Origin: Multifurca ochricompacta
Taxonomy: Eukaryota > Basidiomycota > Agaricomycetes > Russulales > Russulaceae
Direction: 5' to 3'
Assembly: GCA_022496185.1 (NCBI GenBank)
Contig: WTXG01000042.1
Span: forward strand, 150,217-214,216
DNA length: 64,000 nt
The position numbers were made by a program, and so were the translations under genes. Shown here one piece after another: positions 10,298 through 21,554 of the stretch. The first letter of the stretch is position 1. Every line of letters begins with the position of its first letter. Under the pieces are notes generated by a model. It was not told where the DNA came from, did no database searches, and saw only the letters and a program-made list of their open reading frames with translations.

Positions 10298-10661
10298 TGG
10301 GAAATTATAATATTCTGGGAATGTAAACCATGGTTAAATAGCTCTATTCCAGGTCCCATCAATATTAAGATAACTATGGTAACCATATATTAAGGATTGG
10401 TTGCTGTGCATTTGGTGGAGCATCAGATTCTGATATTTCTGATACCCACTCACAAAACTGAGTCAATGAGTCCCCAATTTGAAATGGGCATAGCTCCACA
10501 GGGTTTGATCAGAATTACATAATTATTGTTGCATTACATAACCCTTATCTTGTACCTTTTATGGTCTACCAAGACTTTGTTTATATTTGTTTTGGCTGAT
10601 GTGATATTCAACAAACAGTGCAAAAGTGCAAAACATTGACTCAGTTTTGTGAGGCACTGTA

Positions 10662-10824
10662 TTGTCTGAGGGTGTGTGGTGTCCACATTATGTGTGGGTG
10701 TGGTAGGCTGTGGTGGTAATTGGGGAGGTGCAATGTCCTCCTGTTCCTCTTCCAGGTTTTCCTCATCTTGAGGACCCTCAGGAACGTATGTAGCAGTTGC
10801 TGGTGGTGGCTGGACTGAGCCACC
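10662..10824 (-). pseudogene. pol: Copia C Pol linker fragment
   Basis: The minus strand reads a Pro/Glu-rich linker (SVQPPPATATYVPEGPQDEE, APPQLPPQPTTPTHNVDTTH) matching the region between integrase and RT in copia B and E. It joins in frame, across copia B, to the integrase part ending at 17381. RT and RNase H of copia C, which should lie further left, are missing: the sequence breaks at the TA next to the Tc1 palindrome. Confidence 0.7.
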
Positions 10825-11325
10825 TGTGAAACAGGCATGTGCGCAGCATACTGACTGTAAAGTTAGCGGGTTAGGCTAGAGAAAGACAAGTTACTTCAGA
10901 GGTAGAAGAAACTCTATTATACTATACTACACACCTAGAGAAAGACAAGTTCTATATACAGAGTTAGTCTTAAAGTAGTGATGATAGTAGAGAGGACGAC
11001 TTACACTTCAGAGGTAGAAGAAACTCTGAAGTGTAAGAGACGAAACAGACACCCTTATATACTATCCAAGGGGTGGTCTGTGCACTGGGAATAAGTCCTC
11101 AAGTGCCAGACAGAGTCCAAACAATAAACATGAGGGAGAAAGGCCATTGGCCACTACAGAAATCACATGTTACATAGTGCATCAGTCAGCTACTGCGGAA
11201 TGTGAGAAAGAAAGTAATAAAGATATGGTAAAAGTCCGAAACTCCGGAATCTAATCTAATCTACAAAGTAGCTAATCTAATCACCTGATGCCTGAAGCAT
11301 CACCGAACATCTTCTGTGTTCAACA
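10825..11325 (-). repeat. 3' LTR of copia B
   Basis: 501 bp. On the minus strand it starts TGTTGAACACAG and ends TGTTTCACA. It carries a TATATAAG box followed by a perfect 14-bp stem (11000-11013 with 11024-11037). The purine tract TGGAGGGA lies directly next to it (11326-11333). Confidence 0.92.
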
Positions 11326-11596
11326 TCCCTCCATGCTGAAGGCATCTGGTCATGGATGGAAAATGAGTTGGATGAGCACACTGCCATCACAATTAAATGA
11401 GCATATTGCCAGCCAGAGATCCAACTTCTCTAACTCTTCTGAGTGCGAGAGAGGCATGGTGTTCAGAGGCATATCGCGGTGATTCGCTTATGCAAACTGA
11501 AACCATACACACCTCTTGCGTCACTCTCGAAGTTGAGAGTTTTTCTCATGGTGGGAAAGTGAGACTGGTATACAAAGTCTCCAGATTCCAGCTCTC

Positions 11597-14500
11597 TCAT
11601 TCCAGCATAAGTCCAAGTCCATTTACCATGGTTTCAAGCGATGCTCTTGGTAGAGGCTTAGTGAAGCCATCTGCCAGCATCTCACCTGTGGGGGTACGCA
11701 CTAGCTCTATTGTGCGTGATTCAATGTACCCCCTAATGGCATGGTACTTGATAGGTATATGCTTTGACCGCCTTCCTGTGACTGGGTTTAATGCCAAATC
11801 TACGGCTCCCTTGTTGTCACAGTGGAGTAATATAGGGGAGGATACCTCATACCCTAATTCCTCCATAAATGTCCTATACCACGCTGCCTGATTTGCAGCC
11901 TCAGAGAGGCTCATATATTCGGCCTCAGTGGTGGACTGTGCTACTGTTTTCTGCTTTCTGGAACACCATGAAATGGCAGCATTTGCCAAGAAAAACACAT
12001 AGCCTGAGGTAGAGCGGCAGTCCTCTTGATCTCCCCATGAGGAATCTGCAAAGCCATGAAGGCCACTCTCCCCAGTCCCTCCAGAATACCGCAACTTGTA
12101 GTCTTTTGTACTATTAAGATACTTTAAGACATATTTTGCAAGTCGCATGTGATCTTGAGAGGGGTTGGAAGTGTATTGACTAAGGTGTGCAACAGCAAAA
12201 CTGATATCTGGTCTGCTTCCAATCTGCACCCATAGCAGAGACCCCATCAGCTGTTGGTACTTCTTTATTTCAGAAGTAGATGCCTGGCCTTCAAATTTGA
12301 CCAGATGAACATCAGCGCCAGAGGGAAGAGGAGTATATACTCGGTTGGAATCCCTCATCCCAAACTTCTCAATAATAGATAAAACGTAGGCTGCTTGGTC
12401 AATCTCCAGTGTCTTGTTAGGACGATCCCTGGTGATGTTAACTCCAAGGTACGACTGGATTTCTCCCAAGTCAGTCATCTCATATCGATTAGATAGAGCT
12501 GACTTCAGCCACGTTATCTTATCATTGGAAGACCCGAGTATAGTAATGTCATCTACATAGAGAATGACATAAAGTGAATCATCCTCCTCCTTTTGATGAT
12601 ACACGTATACTCCTGCATCAGAGTACATCCGAGTAAAGCCTAGTTCATTAAGAACTCCATGGAATTGAAGATTCCATGCTCGGGAGGCTTGTTTGAGGCC
12701 ATATAATGCTTTTTGTAGCCTGCAAACTTTGGACTCTTGACCAGTAACGACGAAACCAACCGGTTGCTCCATATATATTTCTTCATCCAGATCGCCATGT
12801 AGGAATGCTGATTTAACATCCATCTGGTGGATTTCCCAATCCTCTAGTGTAGCTAGTGCTAGTAATAGTCTTAATGACTCAAATCTGGCGACTGGAGAAA
12901 AAGTTTCGTCGAAGTCCACCCCTTCTACTTGGGTGAAACCTTTTGCCACAAGCCTTGCACGAAACCGTCCATCTGGTTTCAACTTGAAAACCCATTTTGA
13001 CTTGACAGCCTTTCTTCCCTTAGGAAGATCCTCAAGGCGCCACACATTAAGTTTATCTAAGGCATCTATTTCATATCTACATGCCTCAAGCCATTCATTG
13101 GCATTGTCAGACTCCATTGCCTCCTGAAAAGTCAGGGGGTCTCTATAAGAGACACCTGCGGCATTTAGCAATTCCATATGTCCAAGTCTGGAAGAACCCT
13201 GCATGAACTCAGCATTATCCTCATTATAAAATCGAGGATTCATGCGGCATGAACGTCTGGGATGGGCAGTATCAAGATCTAGATCTTCCTGCACAGCCCT
13301 GTCACGTTGCTGAGAGCGTGGACTTTCCCTAGTAAATACTGGTTGGGAAATTTTGCCAACATTCTTTTTAGACTGTCTTTTGGCATGGGTTCTCTGAGGG
13401 AGTTCAGAGGGTTCCATGATTTGGGATGGTGGTGTCTGATAGATGGTTTGATCGTGTGTGTCAAGCTCGTTTTCAGGTGTGGTAGGCTCAGGATTTATTT
13501 GAGGAGGTTCCACTACCTCCTGTTCCTCAACCTCGGCGTCCTTGTCTTCAGGAGCCTGAGGAACTGTGGCTATTACTGGTTGAGGCTGGACAGGCCTCTC
13601 AACTTCTAAGACAAAAGGTGTAACTTTTTCCTTTTGTTTTCCCTTGCTGTCCTTCGCAAGGTTGGATGGAAAGGACCCTTCATCAAATGTCACATCTCTT
13701 GACAATACGAAGGATCGGGTATGCATATCCCAAAGAAGATATCCTTTAGAGTGGGGTGCATACCCAACAAAGACTGTCTCCCTGGCTTTGTGATCCAGTT
13801 TATGTCTTTTGTCCTCTGGGACAGTGTAGTAGGCTAAGCAGCCAAATATTTTAAAGTAAGAAACATCTGGAATGTCCCCATCCAGAAGTTCTAGCGGTGT
13901 CCTCCACTTATTAGAGCGGATAGGCATTCTATTGTATATGTGACAGGCTGTTCGCACTGCACATTCCCAGAAACCAAGGGAAAGACCAGCATGATGCAGC
14001 ATACTGGTGGCCTTTTCCATGATGGTTCTGTTGAACCTTTCAGCCCTTCCGTTCTGTTGTGGGGAATATGGCATTGTCAATTTATGCTCTATGCCAGCCT
14101 TCTCAAGTATTGACTTCAGCTCCCTATTGACAAATTCGCCACCTCAGTCTGTGTGTAAGGTCTTTATTTTCTTGTCTGTTTTATTTTCCAAGAATGCCTT
14201 AATATTACTGAAGACCGATGTGAAATCACTTTTCGCTTTCATAGCAACAACTAGAGCTGTCCTGCTAAAGTCGTCTATGAAAGTGGCGAAGTATAGGTTC
14301 CCTTGAATTGAAGTGGATTGCAAAGGACCAACTAGGTCACTATGAATGACTTCCAAGGGTGCTGAAGCTCTCTTTTGAGAGGGAGGGAATGGAAGACGGT
14401 GTGATTTTCCCATTTCACAGCCATAACACAGCTTGTCTTCCACTTGGCTATTATCAATACTAAGGCCTTTTACAGCCTTAGGAGCATGTCTTTTGAGGGC

Positions 14501-15955
14501 CTCTTTTGACATATGACCCATGCGCAAATGCCAGGTATCAAGGCTACTTGATGCAGATTTGTGGGAAGCAGTATTTAAATTCTGCATAGTTTTCCCAAAG
14601 ACCCAATAGAGTCCCATAGCCTTGACACCTTCTGCTATAATTGCATTATTGTACTTTATTTTGACCTCAGATGGAGAGAACTCCACTGAACCGCCTTTGT
14701 CTGTGATGCAGCTTGTCGACAGTATTCTTTCACTGCCGGGCATATAGAAGACGTTATTTAACTCCAACTCGTAATTATTGCGGGTATGGAGGATAACTTT
14801 GCCTGTTCCTTCGACTTGGACTATGGATCCATCACCAATTGTCACCGAGTGCCCCTTGTGAGGGTAGTACTCAGAGAAATCTTCTAAGTATGGTGTAAAA
14901 TGGGTGGTGGCTCCGCTGTCCATCATCCAAGGATTGCTGCCATCATCGACTTCTTGCGTATGTTCAGTCATCATATAAAGTGAAATGTGAGGTGTCTCAT
15001 GCACCTCCTGTATTCTGCCACTACCATTAACTATGGTAGCTACTTGTGTGGAGTTATTATGTACACTGGGGCCTTGCCCCTTCCTCTTGTTGCCCTTTTT
15101 GCCTGCATCAGCATTGGCTCTGTCCTGTTTCCTTTGCCGACATTCATTTGCCTTGTGGCCTGGCTTCTGGCAATAGAAGCAGGTGACATCATTGGACGAT
15201 GATGCACCTGCAGGAGGTGGCGTGAAAGATACTTTTTTGTTTTTGTTTTTGTTGACATGGGCTGCCTTGTTAAGGGCAGCCCCAACACCACTTCCTGCGG
15301 GGCCGGCAAGTTGGCTTTCCTCATTTAGGAACCTTTGCACAAGGTCCTGAGGGGAAAGGTGGTCAGGAGGACCTGACGCCAGGATTGAGCCAGCAATGGC
15401 TGAGTAGGATGGAGGTAGGGATTGGAGCAATATAAAGCTCAACTGGAGGTCAGAGATCTCCATCCCATTTTCCTTTAGAGTACTCCTCACATCCAACACA
15501 CACTGCAACTGGGGTCTGAATAGTTTTCCTTCTTCCAAGCGGAAGGAGGATACAGAACACCACAAGTTGTAGGTGGCCATGCTACCTACTGAGCCATAGA
15601 GCGATTCCAAACACTCATACTTGGCATTGACAGAGGGGTAAGTTCTGTCAGAGGCAATTTGGGAGTATGTTTCTGGCGATGTGACCATCACCAGAACTCC
15701 CATGAGGACTTCCTCAACTCTATTCCACTCCAAGTACATTGGCTCTGACCAAAGCGCAAAGCGCTTGGCATAGTCCTCATCCTTTTCTCCATCTTCTGGC
15801 TTGGGAGCATTCAGGAACTCAGGGGCATCGTGTGTGATGTGCCTCTTCATCCCATTGATCCTCAGCAGGGCTGTGAAGGACACCGACCACTGCTGCCAGT
15901 TGGAGCCATCAAGCTTGTCAAACTTGAAGGTAGGGGGGAAGATGATGGAAGACAT
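11597..15955 (-). pseudogene. Copia B Gag-Pol polyprotein, one nonsense codon
   Basis: ATG at 15955 (MSSIIFPPTFKF, the start shared with E) opens a 1453-codon frame. Order: Gag core; CCHC knuckle CFYCQKPGHKANEC near residue 260; protease DSG in WMMDSGATTHF near 345; GAG-pre-integrase (WHLRMGHMSKEALKRHAPKA); integrase D,D,E (HSDLVGP, HTD, QNGRAERFNR); Pro/Glu-rich linker; RT with YVDD (about 12546-12560); RNase H (ADSSWGDQE, CDNKGAVDLA) ending LADGFTKPLPR. The only break is a TGA at 14144-14146, directly after the second integrase Asp, where relatives have Arg or Gln. All other key residues are intact. Confidence 0.92.
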
Positions 15956-16879
15956 TTGAGATGATTTTAAAAAAGTTGATCCTGGATCCAAGGAGCAGTT
16001 AGAACCAGTTGTCCAGGTCTCATTGAAGAGGGCCCATCCATTCTGTGGTGCTATGCTTCAGAACTTAAAAAAGTCCTGCCTCTGATGTGCGACTTCTAAG
16101 TAGTATAGTAGGCTATCTAGCGCCATCTACAACAAGTCCTAAGCCCACATCAGGGGGACATTGTGTAAATAGATGGGGAGTCATGTCATGGAGGAGCCAA
16201 CCGCAAGTTCCACTAGAGACAAAGGGTATAGAGCCCTTCCTCTAGTGCTGGTGGTGGAGTCCATGATTAAGCCCTAGATGATTGGGGCCATGACTATAGT
16301 AGACTATTAGGTTTCCTCTGGTTGGGGCGAACCCCCAATGAAAGCAGCGGGTACTTCTGCCCAGAGACAAAACCCTCTAGCTACTGTGTATATACTATAG
16401 TAGTTCAAGCCTACTTGTATCGAGCCCAAGCGTCATGGGAGTGACTACCCATGCCTTGTTCTAGACCCTAAACTCTACCAGCAGGTCGCTAAACCTGGCT
16501 TACGGATCGAGCCAAGCATTGACTGAACCTATAGCCCCAAGCCTTCTGGGCAAGTGGCCTACTAAGTCTATGGATGGGATGAAAACCCAGCTATAACTAT
16601 GAATACTATTTACTTAGAGCGCACACGAGGAACTCAAGGTGTTTCACCCGCTTAGGGTCCCTCATCACCTCTTGCAAGAATCCCCTGAGGGACTAGCCAG
16701 ACAGATCAAGGTGGGCACATGAAGCGCACCACCTTGTGGACAGTTAAGGGCAAGGGAAAGAAATCGAAGCTCACTGTAAGACTGATTGGGAAAGACGAAG
16801 TCTTGAAGCTGTGAGCTTTGAAGAAAGTGTTGGACTGATCAAAGTGAAGTCAGTTAATGTGTGCCCAGGGCCCATAACC
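15956..16879 (-). promoter_or_regulatory. Copia B leader with half-tRNA-iMet PBS
   Basis: A ~920-bp untranslated leader separates the 5' LTR from gag. GGTTATGGGCCC (minus strand, 16868-16879) abuts the LTR. It is complementary to the anticodon stem-loop of initiator tRNA-Met (contains CAT), the half-tRNA primer known from Drosophila copia and yeast Ty5. The leader is conserved in E1 and E2. Short ORFs in it look incidental. Confidence 0.75.
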
Positions 16880-17380
16880 TGTGAAACAGGCATGTGCGCA
16901 GCATACTGACTGTAAAGTTAGCGGGTTAGGCTAGAGAAAGACAAGTTACTTCAGAGGTAGAAGAAACTCTATTATACTATACTACACACCTAGAGAAAGA
17001 CAAGTTCTATATACAGAGTTAGTCTTAAGGTAGTGATGATAGTAGAGAGGACGACTTACACTTCAGAGGTAGAAGAAACTCTGAAGTGTAAGAGATGAAA
17101 CAGACACCCTTATATACTATCCAAGGGGTGGTCTGTGCACTGGGAATAAGTCCTCAAGTGCCGGACAGAGTCCAAACAATAAACATGAGGGAGAAAGGCC
17201 ATTGGCCACTACAGAAATCACATGTTACATAGTGCATCAGTCAGCTACTGCGGAATGTGAGAAAGAAAGTAATAAAGATATGGTAAAAGTCCGAAACTCC
17301 GGAATCTAATCTAATCTACAAAGTAGCTAATCTAATCACCTGATGCCTGAAGCATCACCGAACATCTTCTGTGTTCAACA
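16880..17380 (-). repeat. 5' LTR of copia B
   Basis: 501 bp, same length as the 3' LTR; I noticed three substitutions between them. It supplies the promoter, with a TATATAAG box and the 14-bp stem-loop just downstream. Confidence 0.92.
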
Positions 17381-18821
17381 CCACCAGGTAAAGTAAATGA
17401 GCTACCTTCTGTAGGTTGCTCTATTGTTTTATCTGCTCTGTTGTCCTTTACAGAGTGGGATGGGAAGGATCTCTCATCAAATGTAACATCTCGTGAGAAA
17501 ACAAGAGACCGGATATGACTATCCCAAAGTGTATAGCCCTTAGAAGTGGGCTCATATCCAACAAAGATGGCTTCCCTGGCTTTGGGATCCAGTTTACGCT
17601 GCTTGCCCTCTGGAACATGATAATAGGCTTTGCAGCCAAAGACTTTAAAGTACGAGACATCTGGTTTGTTCCCAACCAGAAGCTCAAGTGGAGTCTTCCA
17701 CTTATTAGAACAGATGGGAGTTCTATTATATATATGACATGCTGTCTCGACAGCACACTCCCAAAAACCAAGAGACAGGCCAGCATTATGCAGCATGCTA
17801 GTGCCTTTTTCCATAATGGTTCTATTAAATCTCTCAGCCCTTCCATTCTGTTGTGGACTATATGGCATTGTAAGTTTATGCTCTATGCCAAAATCTTCAA
17901 GCATTGCCTTCAGCGCCTTATTCACATACTTGCCACCATGATCTGTATGAAGACACTTGATTTTATGATTAAATTTGTTTTCAAGTAGTGTCTTCAGTTT
18001 ATTAAAAACTGGTGTAAACAGATCTTTCGACTTCATTGGAATGATTAAAGCATATCTGCTAAAGTCATCCAAGAAGGTGGCAAAGTATAGATTCCCTTGT
18101 ATTGAACTGCATTGCAAGGGACCTACAAGATCACTATGAAGGATCTCAAGGGGGGCTGATGCACGCTTTGAAGATGGGGGAAATGGAAGGTGATGGGACT
18201 TGCCCATTTCACAGCCATAACACAGCTTGTCTTCCACTTGGCTATTATTAATTTTGAGGCCTTTTACCACCTCAGGAGCATATCTTTTGAGGGCTTCTTT
18301 AGACATATGGCCCATTCTTTGATGCCAGATTTCTAGTGAGGCAGATGCAGATGTATGGATACTTGTTAGGATGTGTTTGCCTAGTACCCAATACAGTTTG
18401 CCAAACTTCCATGCTTCTGCTATTATATTTTTGCCATATTTAATTGTTGCCTTCTTATTATCAAAGAACACAGTTGCCCCTTTTTCTACTAGGGCACTGG
18501 CAGAGAGTATTTTATGTCCTCCAGGCATGTGGAGCACATTGCTCAATTGCAAGTCAAAACCTTGATCAGTCCTGATGGTCACGGTTCCAACTCCACTTGT
18601 TTTGACTATGGAGTTGTCACCTAGCGATACTTCATGGGTGGTGTCGACTTTATATGTATCAAAGTCTTCAAGGTCGGGACTGAAATGAGATGTTGCTCCA
18701 CTATCAAGCATCCAATAATCTGAATTTATATCCAGATTATAGGTGTGCACATAAAGGCGAATGTGAGGTGCTTCTTGCACCTCCTCTATTTTGCCACTAC
18801 CATTAACTATGGTGGCTATAG
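17381..18821 (-). pseudogene. pol: Copia C protease and integrase (internal part of Pol)
   Basis: Open minus-strand frame from ATIVNGSGKIEEV to the linker. Protease DSG in WMLDSGATSHFSP; GAG-pre-integrase WHQRMGHMSKEALKRYAPEV; integrase HSDLVGP, LHTDHGGKYVN and PQQNGRAERFNR, so all three acidic residues are present; then FVGYEPTSKGYTLWD. It has no stop codon, unlike most sequence here. It is cut at both ends by younger insertions: gypsy F at 18822 (TSD TATAG) and copia B at 17380 (TSD CCACC). Gag lies beyond gypsy F at 33546-34427. The protein differs clearly from B, so this is a separate copia family. Confidence 0.85.
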
Positions 18822-19407
18822 TGTTACATCCAGTGCGGGACGTTCCACACGACTTGTGTGACAGCGCGAGCTTCAGATTCAGGTAAGAGACCAATAAGGT
18901 CCCTTGGAGTTTTAGAGGTGACAAGTCAAAGTCAAAGAGGCTGTACTCTAAGACGATGTTGAATGGAGAAGTGCCAGAAGCACCGAGACAACTGAGCTCA
19001 AGGATCAAAGGGAAGTCCAGAAGACAAGCACCGATGTATTCAATAAGTTGAGTCTGAGTCTACAGTGTAGTCTACAGTGGGCTTATATACATAATGAGGT
19101 GAGCGCCTATTGATAAGAAACACGGAGTCAAGTGGGCCCAAATATCTGGAAGTGGAGGGCGTAAAGCCTGGCCTCTACTGATAGGGAATTAAGTAATTGT
19201 CCGGCTGTACGATAAGAAGATAAGAAGATAAGTCCAAGCAAAGGAAAACGACAGGTCAATATGTACAAACAAAGAGGTCATGTGGAGGGACGTAGGGCAT
19301 GTGACGGATCCCACAATGGAGATGTGATCTGATAATGAAGTGTGGGCAGCAGAGAGGGGTCATTGTTGGGCAGGAAGAAAAAGATGGGAAGAGATGGGTT
19401 CATAACA
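18822..19407 (-). repeat. 3' LTR of gypsy F
   Basis: 586 bp, TGTTAC at the left edge and TAACA at the right. The RNA-start segment reads AAGTTGAGTCT on the plus strand (19044-19054). The polypurine tract lies just inside (plus-strand TCACCCCCTCTTCTGG at 19408-19423). Confidence 0.9.
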
Positions 19408-19438
19408 TCACCCCCTCTTCTGGTTCTAGCAGTCCCGG

Positions 19439-19742
19439 CTAGAAACGACTCATACCGTCATCATCCTGTACCAGCTCCAAGTAGTCGTCAGCTACATTAC
19501 GATCGTCCATCTGGTAAGACTCTAGCTCCTGTGGACATGCATGGGTGCAAAGAAAACCGTATGGGCCGCGCTGACCACATGCGCGGCACAAATCGTGGAT
19601 AGGGCAATCAAGTTCCTGATGCCCGGCATTGTGACGAAGACATTTGCCGCACCACCCCAATGGGTTGTTGATTGTTGGGGCCACCCCTACACATCGGAAG
19701 ATACAATGCCAACTCCAGTGGAGGTTGCTTTGACAGTGTTGA
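19439..19742 (-). pseudogene. Gypsy F ORF3, C-terminal part with zinc knuckles
   Basis: Continuation, across gypsy 2, of the ORF that starts at 27911. Reading from 19742, a short stretch is followed by a probable 1-base frameshift near the G run at 19680. Then comes a frame with two Cys/His clusters, CGKCLRHNAGHQELDC and CRACGQRGPYGFLCTHAC, and an acidic tail ending DDDGMSRF. With the knuckle on the other side this makes three zinc-binding clusters. It would bind nucleic acid if made; the role is unknown. Confidence 0.6.
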
Positions 19743-20267
19743 TGTCACAGTTAGGTGCGGGAACTGTGTCGAGGTCGAACAAGAGGAAGCAAATTCAGTC
19801 AAGTCTCAAGGTCACAAAGGGTCAAGTCTGGTTCAAGCCCACAACAAGGTCAAAGGGCACGCGCGCGAGGGTCGAAGTCGACGGCAGAGACACTCAGTCC
19901 TGCAACAAGTTCAAGAGGGTCGAAGGCTCTCCAAGTCGCGTCTTAGAGAGTTCAAGTGGGGTTCTTTCTGGGAGAGTTCGATGAAGTCACAAGCACCTTG
20001 GATTGGAACACAAGAGAACAGACTTAGGTCTGTCTCTCTACTTTACTGCACTTTAAATACAGGTGGGTTTAGCTATGTCATAGTAGGTAGAAGGTTCTAG
20101 TACTATGATGTATGATCTAGTGGTTGCACAGTAGAACTAGCTAGAACCAAGGAGAAAGTGGAGGGGTTGAGCCCTCAGTAAGCAACAGTAAAGTAGTGTT
20201 TCAAATGAAAGTCTGTTTCTTTGTCAGTCAACCTCATGTCACCTTGGCCAGTGTAGAATCCGTCACA
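19743..20267 (-). repeat. 3' LTR of gypsy 2
   Basis: 525 bp, TGTCACAGTTAGG to CCGTCACA on the plus strand. A TATTTAAAG box (minus) starts at 20059 and the RNA-start segment complementary to the PBS lies at 20015-20025, 34 nt on. The purine tract AAGGGGAGTGA (minus) is at 20268-20278. Confidence 0.92.
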
Positions 20268-20302
20268 TCACTCCCCTTGTATGGTTCAGCTTGTCCCCAA
20301 GC

Positions 20303-21473
20303 TCAGTGACCAACTGTGAATGTAATCATGTGAGGAGGTAGTGTGAGACGACGGCGGGAACGAGGGCGGCATGTACTGCCAACTCCACCAGCTTGAAGGA
20401 TTGCACGGAGTTCAGGATTGGGGGCAAAGGTCATGGCTTCTGCTGCAGTGGGGACTATGTCCCAAGTGGGTGCATATACATAGGTGAGATAAGGGAAGAG
20501 ACGATAGTAAATGTCAGCCCTAGACATGGCGTGGACTGTCTCTTGGATGTCTTGGTGGGCTCGGCTAACCTGTTGTCTCCAGTGGGCCAGTTCATGAAGA
20601 GCACCATCCAGTCGTCAAGTAGCATGGCAGAAGCGGGCAACTTCTGCCCAGGCACCTGGATCCTGAAGTTCATCCAATGCATGACTGACAATTGGTGTAA
20701 ATTCTGTGTCTGGGTCAAAAAGTCATTGCTGAAAGAGTGTGAGAATAGGATTAGGGAAACCGGGTGTCGGGTATGAGGTTGAGCATATAAGGGAAAGCGA
20801 AAGATGGGCTCATCAGCCCCCATGGTGCAGACAACAGTGGGCTCATCTTGTCAAAGTCGTAGGCAATGTAGCGAGCAATCCTTCGATAACCATGTGAGTC
20901 AGTGATTAGATGGGAAAGTAGTGACAATGTTATGCATATGGTTGCAGATAAATGGGGGGCCTGGGTAAGTGTAAGGAATGGGTGATTGTCAGGTAGCAGC
21001 AGCATCGCCCGGTAGACGTTCCAGTTCTGGGGTAGGTGGTCTCTGGTCTTCAGTACCATTCTGGGTCTGAGTCCCTCCAGTGGCATCAGCCTCTAAGCGT
21101 GAACGCGTTCCTGTAGCATGGTCAATACACGGTTACGGACTGCTGGGTCTAGATTTTGAGTCACAGATGTTGTGATAGAGATGGCATTGGTGAGAGTTTG
21201 GATGGGATTGTCGGACATGGTAAAGGAAAAATGTGAAGGAGGGGTTGATGAAGCCGGTGTGGATGGAAGTGTAGGGGCATCTTGTGGGAATTTGAGTGCA
21301 CCTAAGTTTGCTGCATCAGCAGCAGCAGCAGCAAACTGGTCTCTGAAGTTAGGGTCTGGGGTGGAGGGTGAAGGCTGAGTGTTGGTAGGTCGGCATGTGG
21401 TAGACATCCTGGGGCCTGGTTTGATACCTTTGCGTGGGGAAAAGAGGTGAGTGAGTCGTTTGGTGTGAGCCAT
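20303..21473 (-). pseudogene. Gypsy 2 accessory ORF3 (unknown function), frameshifted
   Basis: ATG at 21473 starts MAHTKRLTHLFSPRKGIKPG. It continues with a Pro/Ser/Thr-rich segment, FTMSDNPIQTLTNAISI and NRVLTMLQE, breaks near 21093, and its conserved C-terminus reappears at 20527 (MSRADIYYRLFPYLTYVY, ELRAILQAGGVGS). About 390 codons in all, between the chromodomain and the polypurine tract. Same position and protein as in gypsy A and 3. I see no membrane segment and no known domain. Gag and Pol of this copy lack frameshifts, so the damage is concentrated in ORF3. Confidence 0.6.
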
Positions 21474-21554
21474 GATAAGAGGATGAGGTGTGTATGGGGG
21501 AAGAGAGGTGGGAAGAAAAAAAAACGTGTAGTCACCCCCTTCTTAAGGGAGGTG

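Larger units (their letters stand above)
8443..10659. mobile_element. Palindromic Tc1/mariner element (Tc1-b foldback)
   Basis: Both ends are CAGTGCCTCACAAAACTGAG in inverted orientation, each flanked by TA (8441-8442 and 10660-10661), the Tc1 target. The plus-strand half (8443-9874) and the minus-strand half (9875-10659) are copies of the same transposon's 5' part joined head to head at 9874/9875. Leaving out the hAT insertion, about 780 bp can pair. The central ~53 bp (around 9822-9874) exists only in the plus half. Each end also carries a nearby inverted copy of its tip (8632-8654 against 8449-8468). Neither half has a complete transposase. Confidence 0.75.
10825..17380 (-). mobile_element. 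Copia B: near-intact Ty1/copia element
   Basis: 6556-bp element with 501-bp LTRs at 10825-11325 and 16880-17380 and a perfect TSD CCACC (10820-10824 and 17381-17385). Three LTR differences were noticed, so it is young. The single polyprotein frame is broken by one TGA only. The PBS directly next to the 5' LTR matches the anticodon arm of initiator tRNA-Met (half-tRNA priming). It is inserted in the integrase-RT linker of copia C. Confidence 0.93.

Noticed and set aside
10640..10661. Tc1 palindrome as a simple TA insertion into one host
   Set aside because: The sequences on its two sides belong to different elements and do not form a continuous copia or Tc1 frame when joined.
17332..19008. 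A 558-codon ORF starting at 19008 as one protein
   Set aside because: It is a chimera: its first ~60 codons are gypsy F LTR sequence and its last codons are copia B LTR. Only 17381-18821 is copia C.
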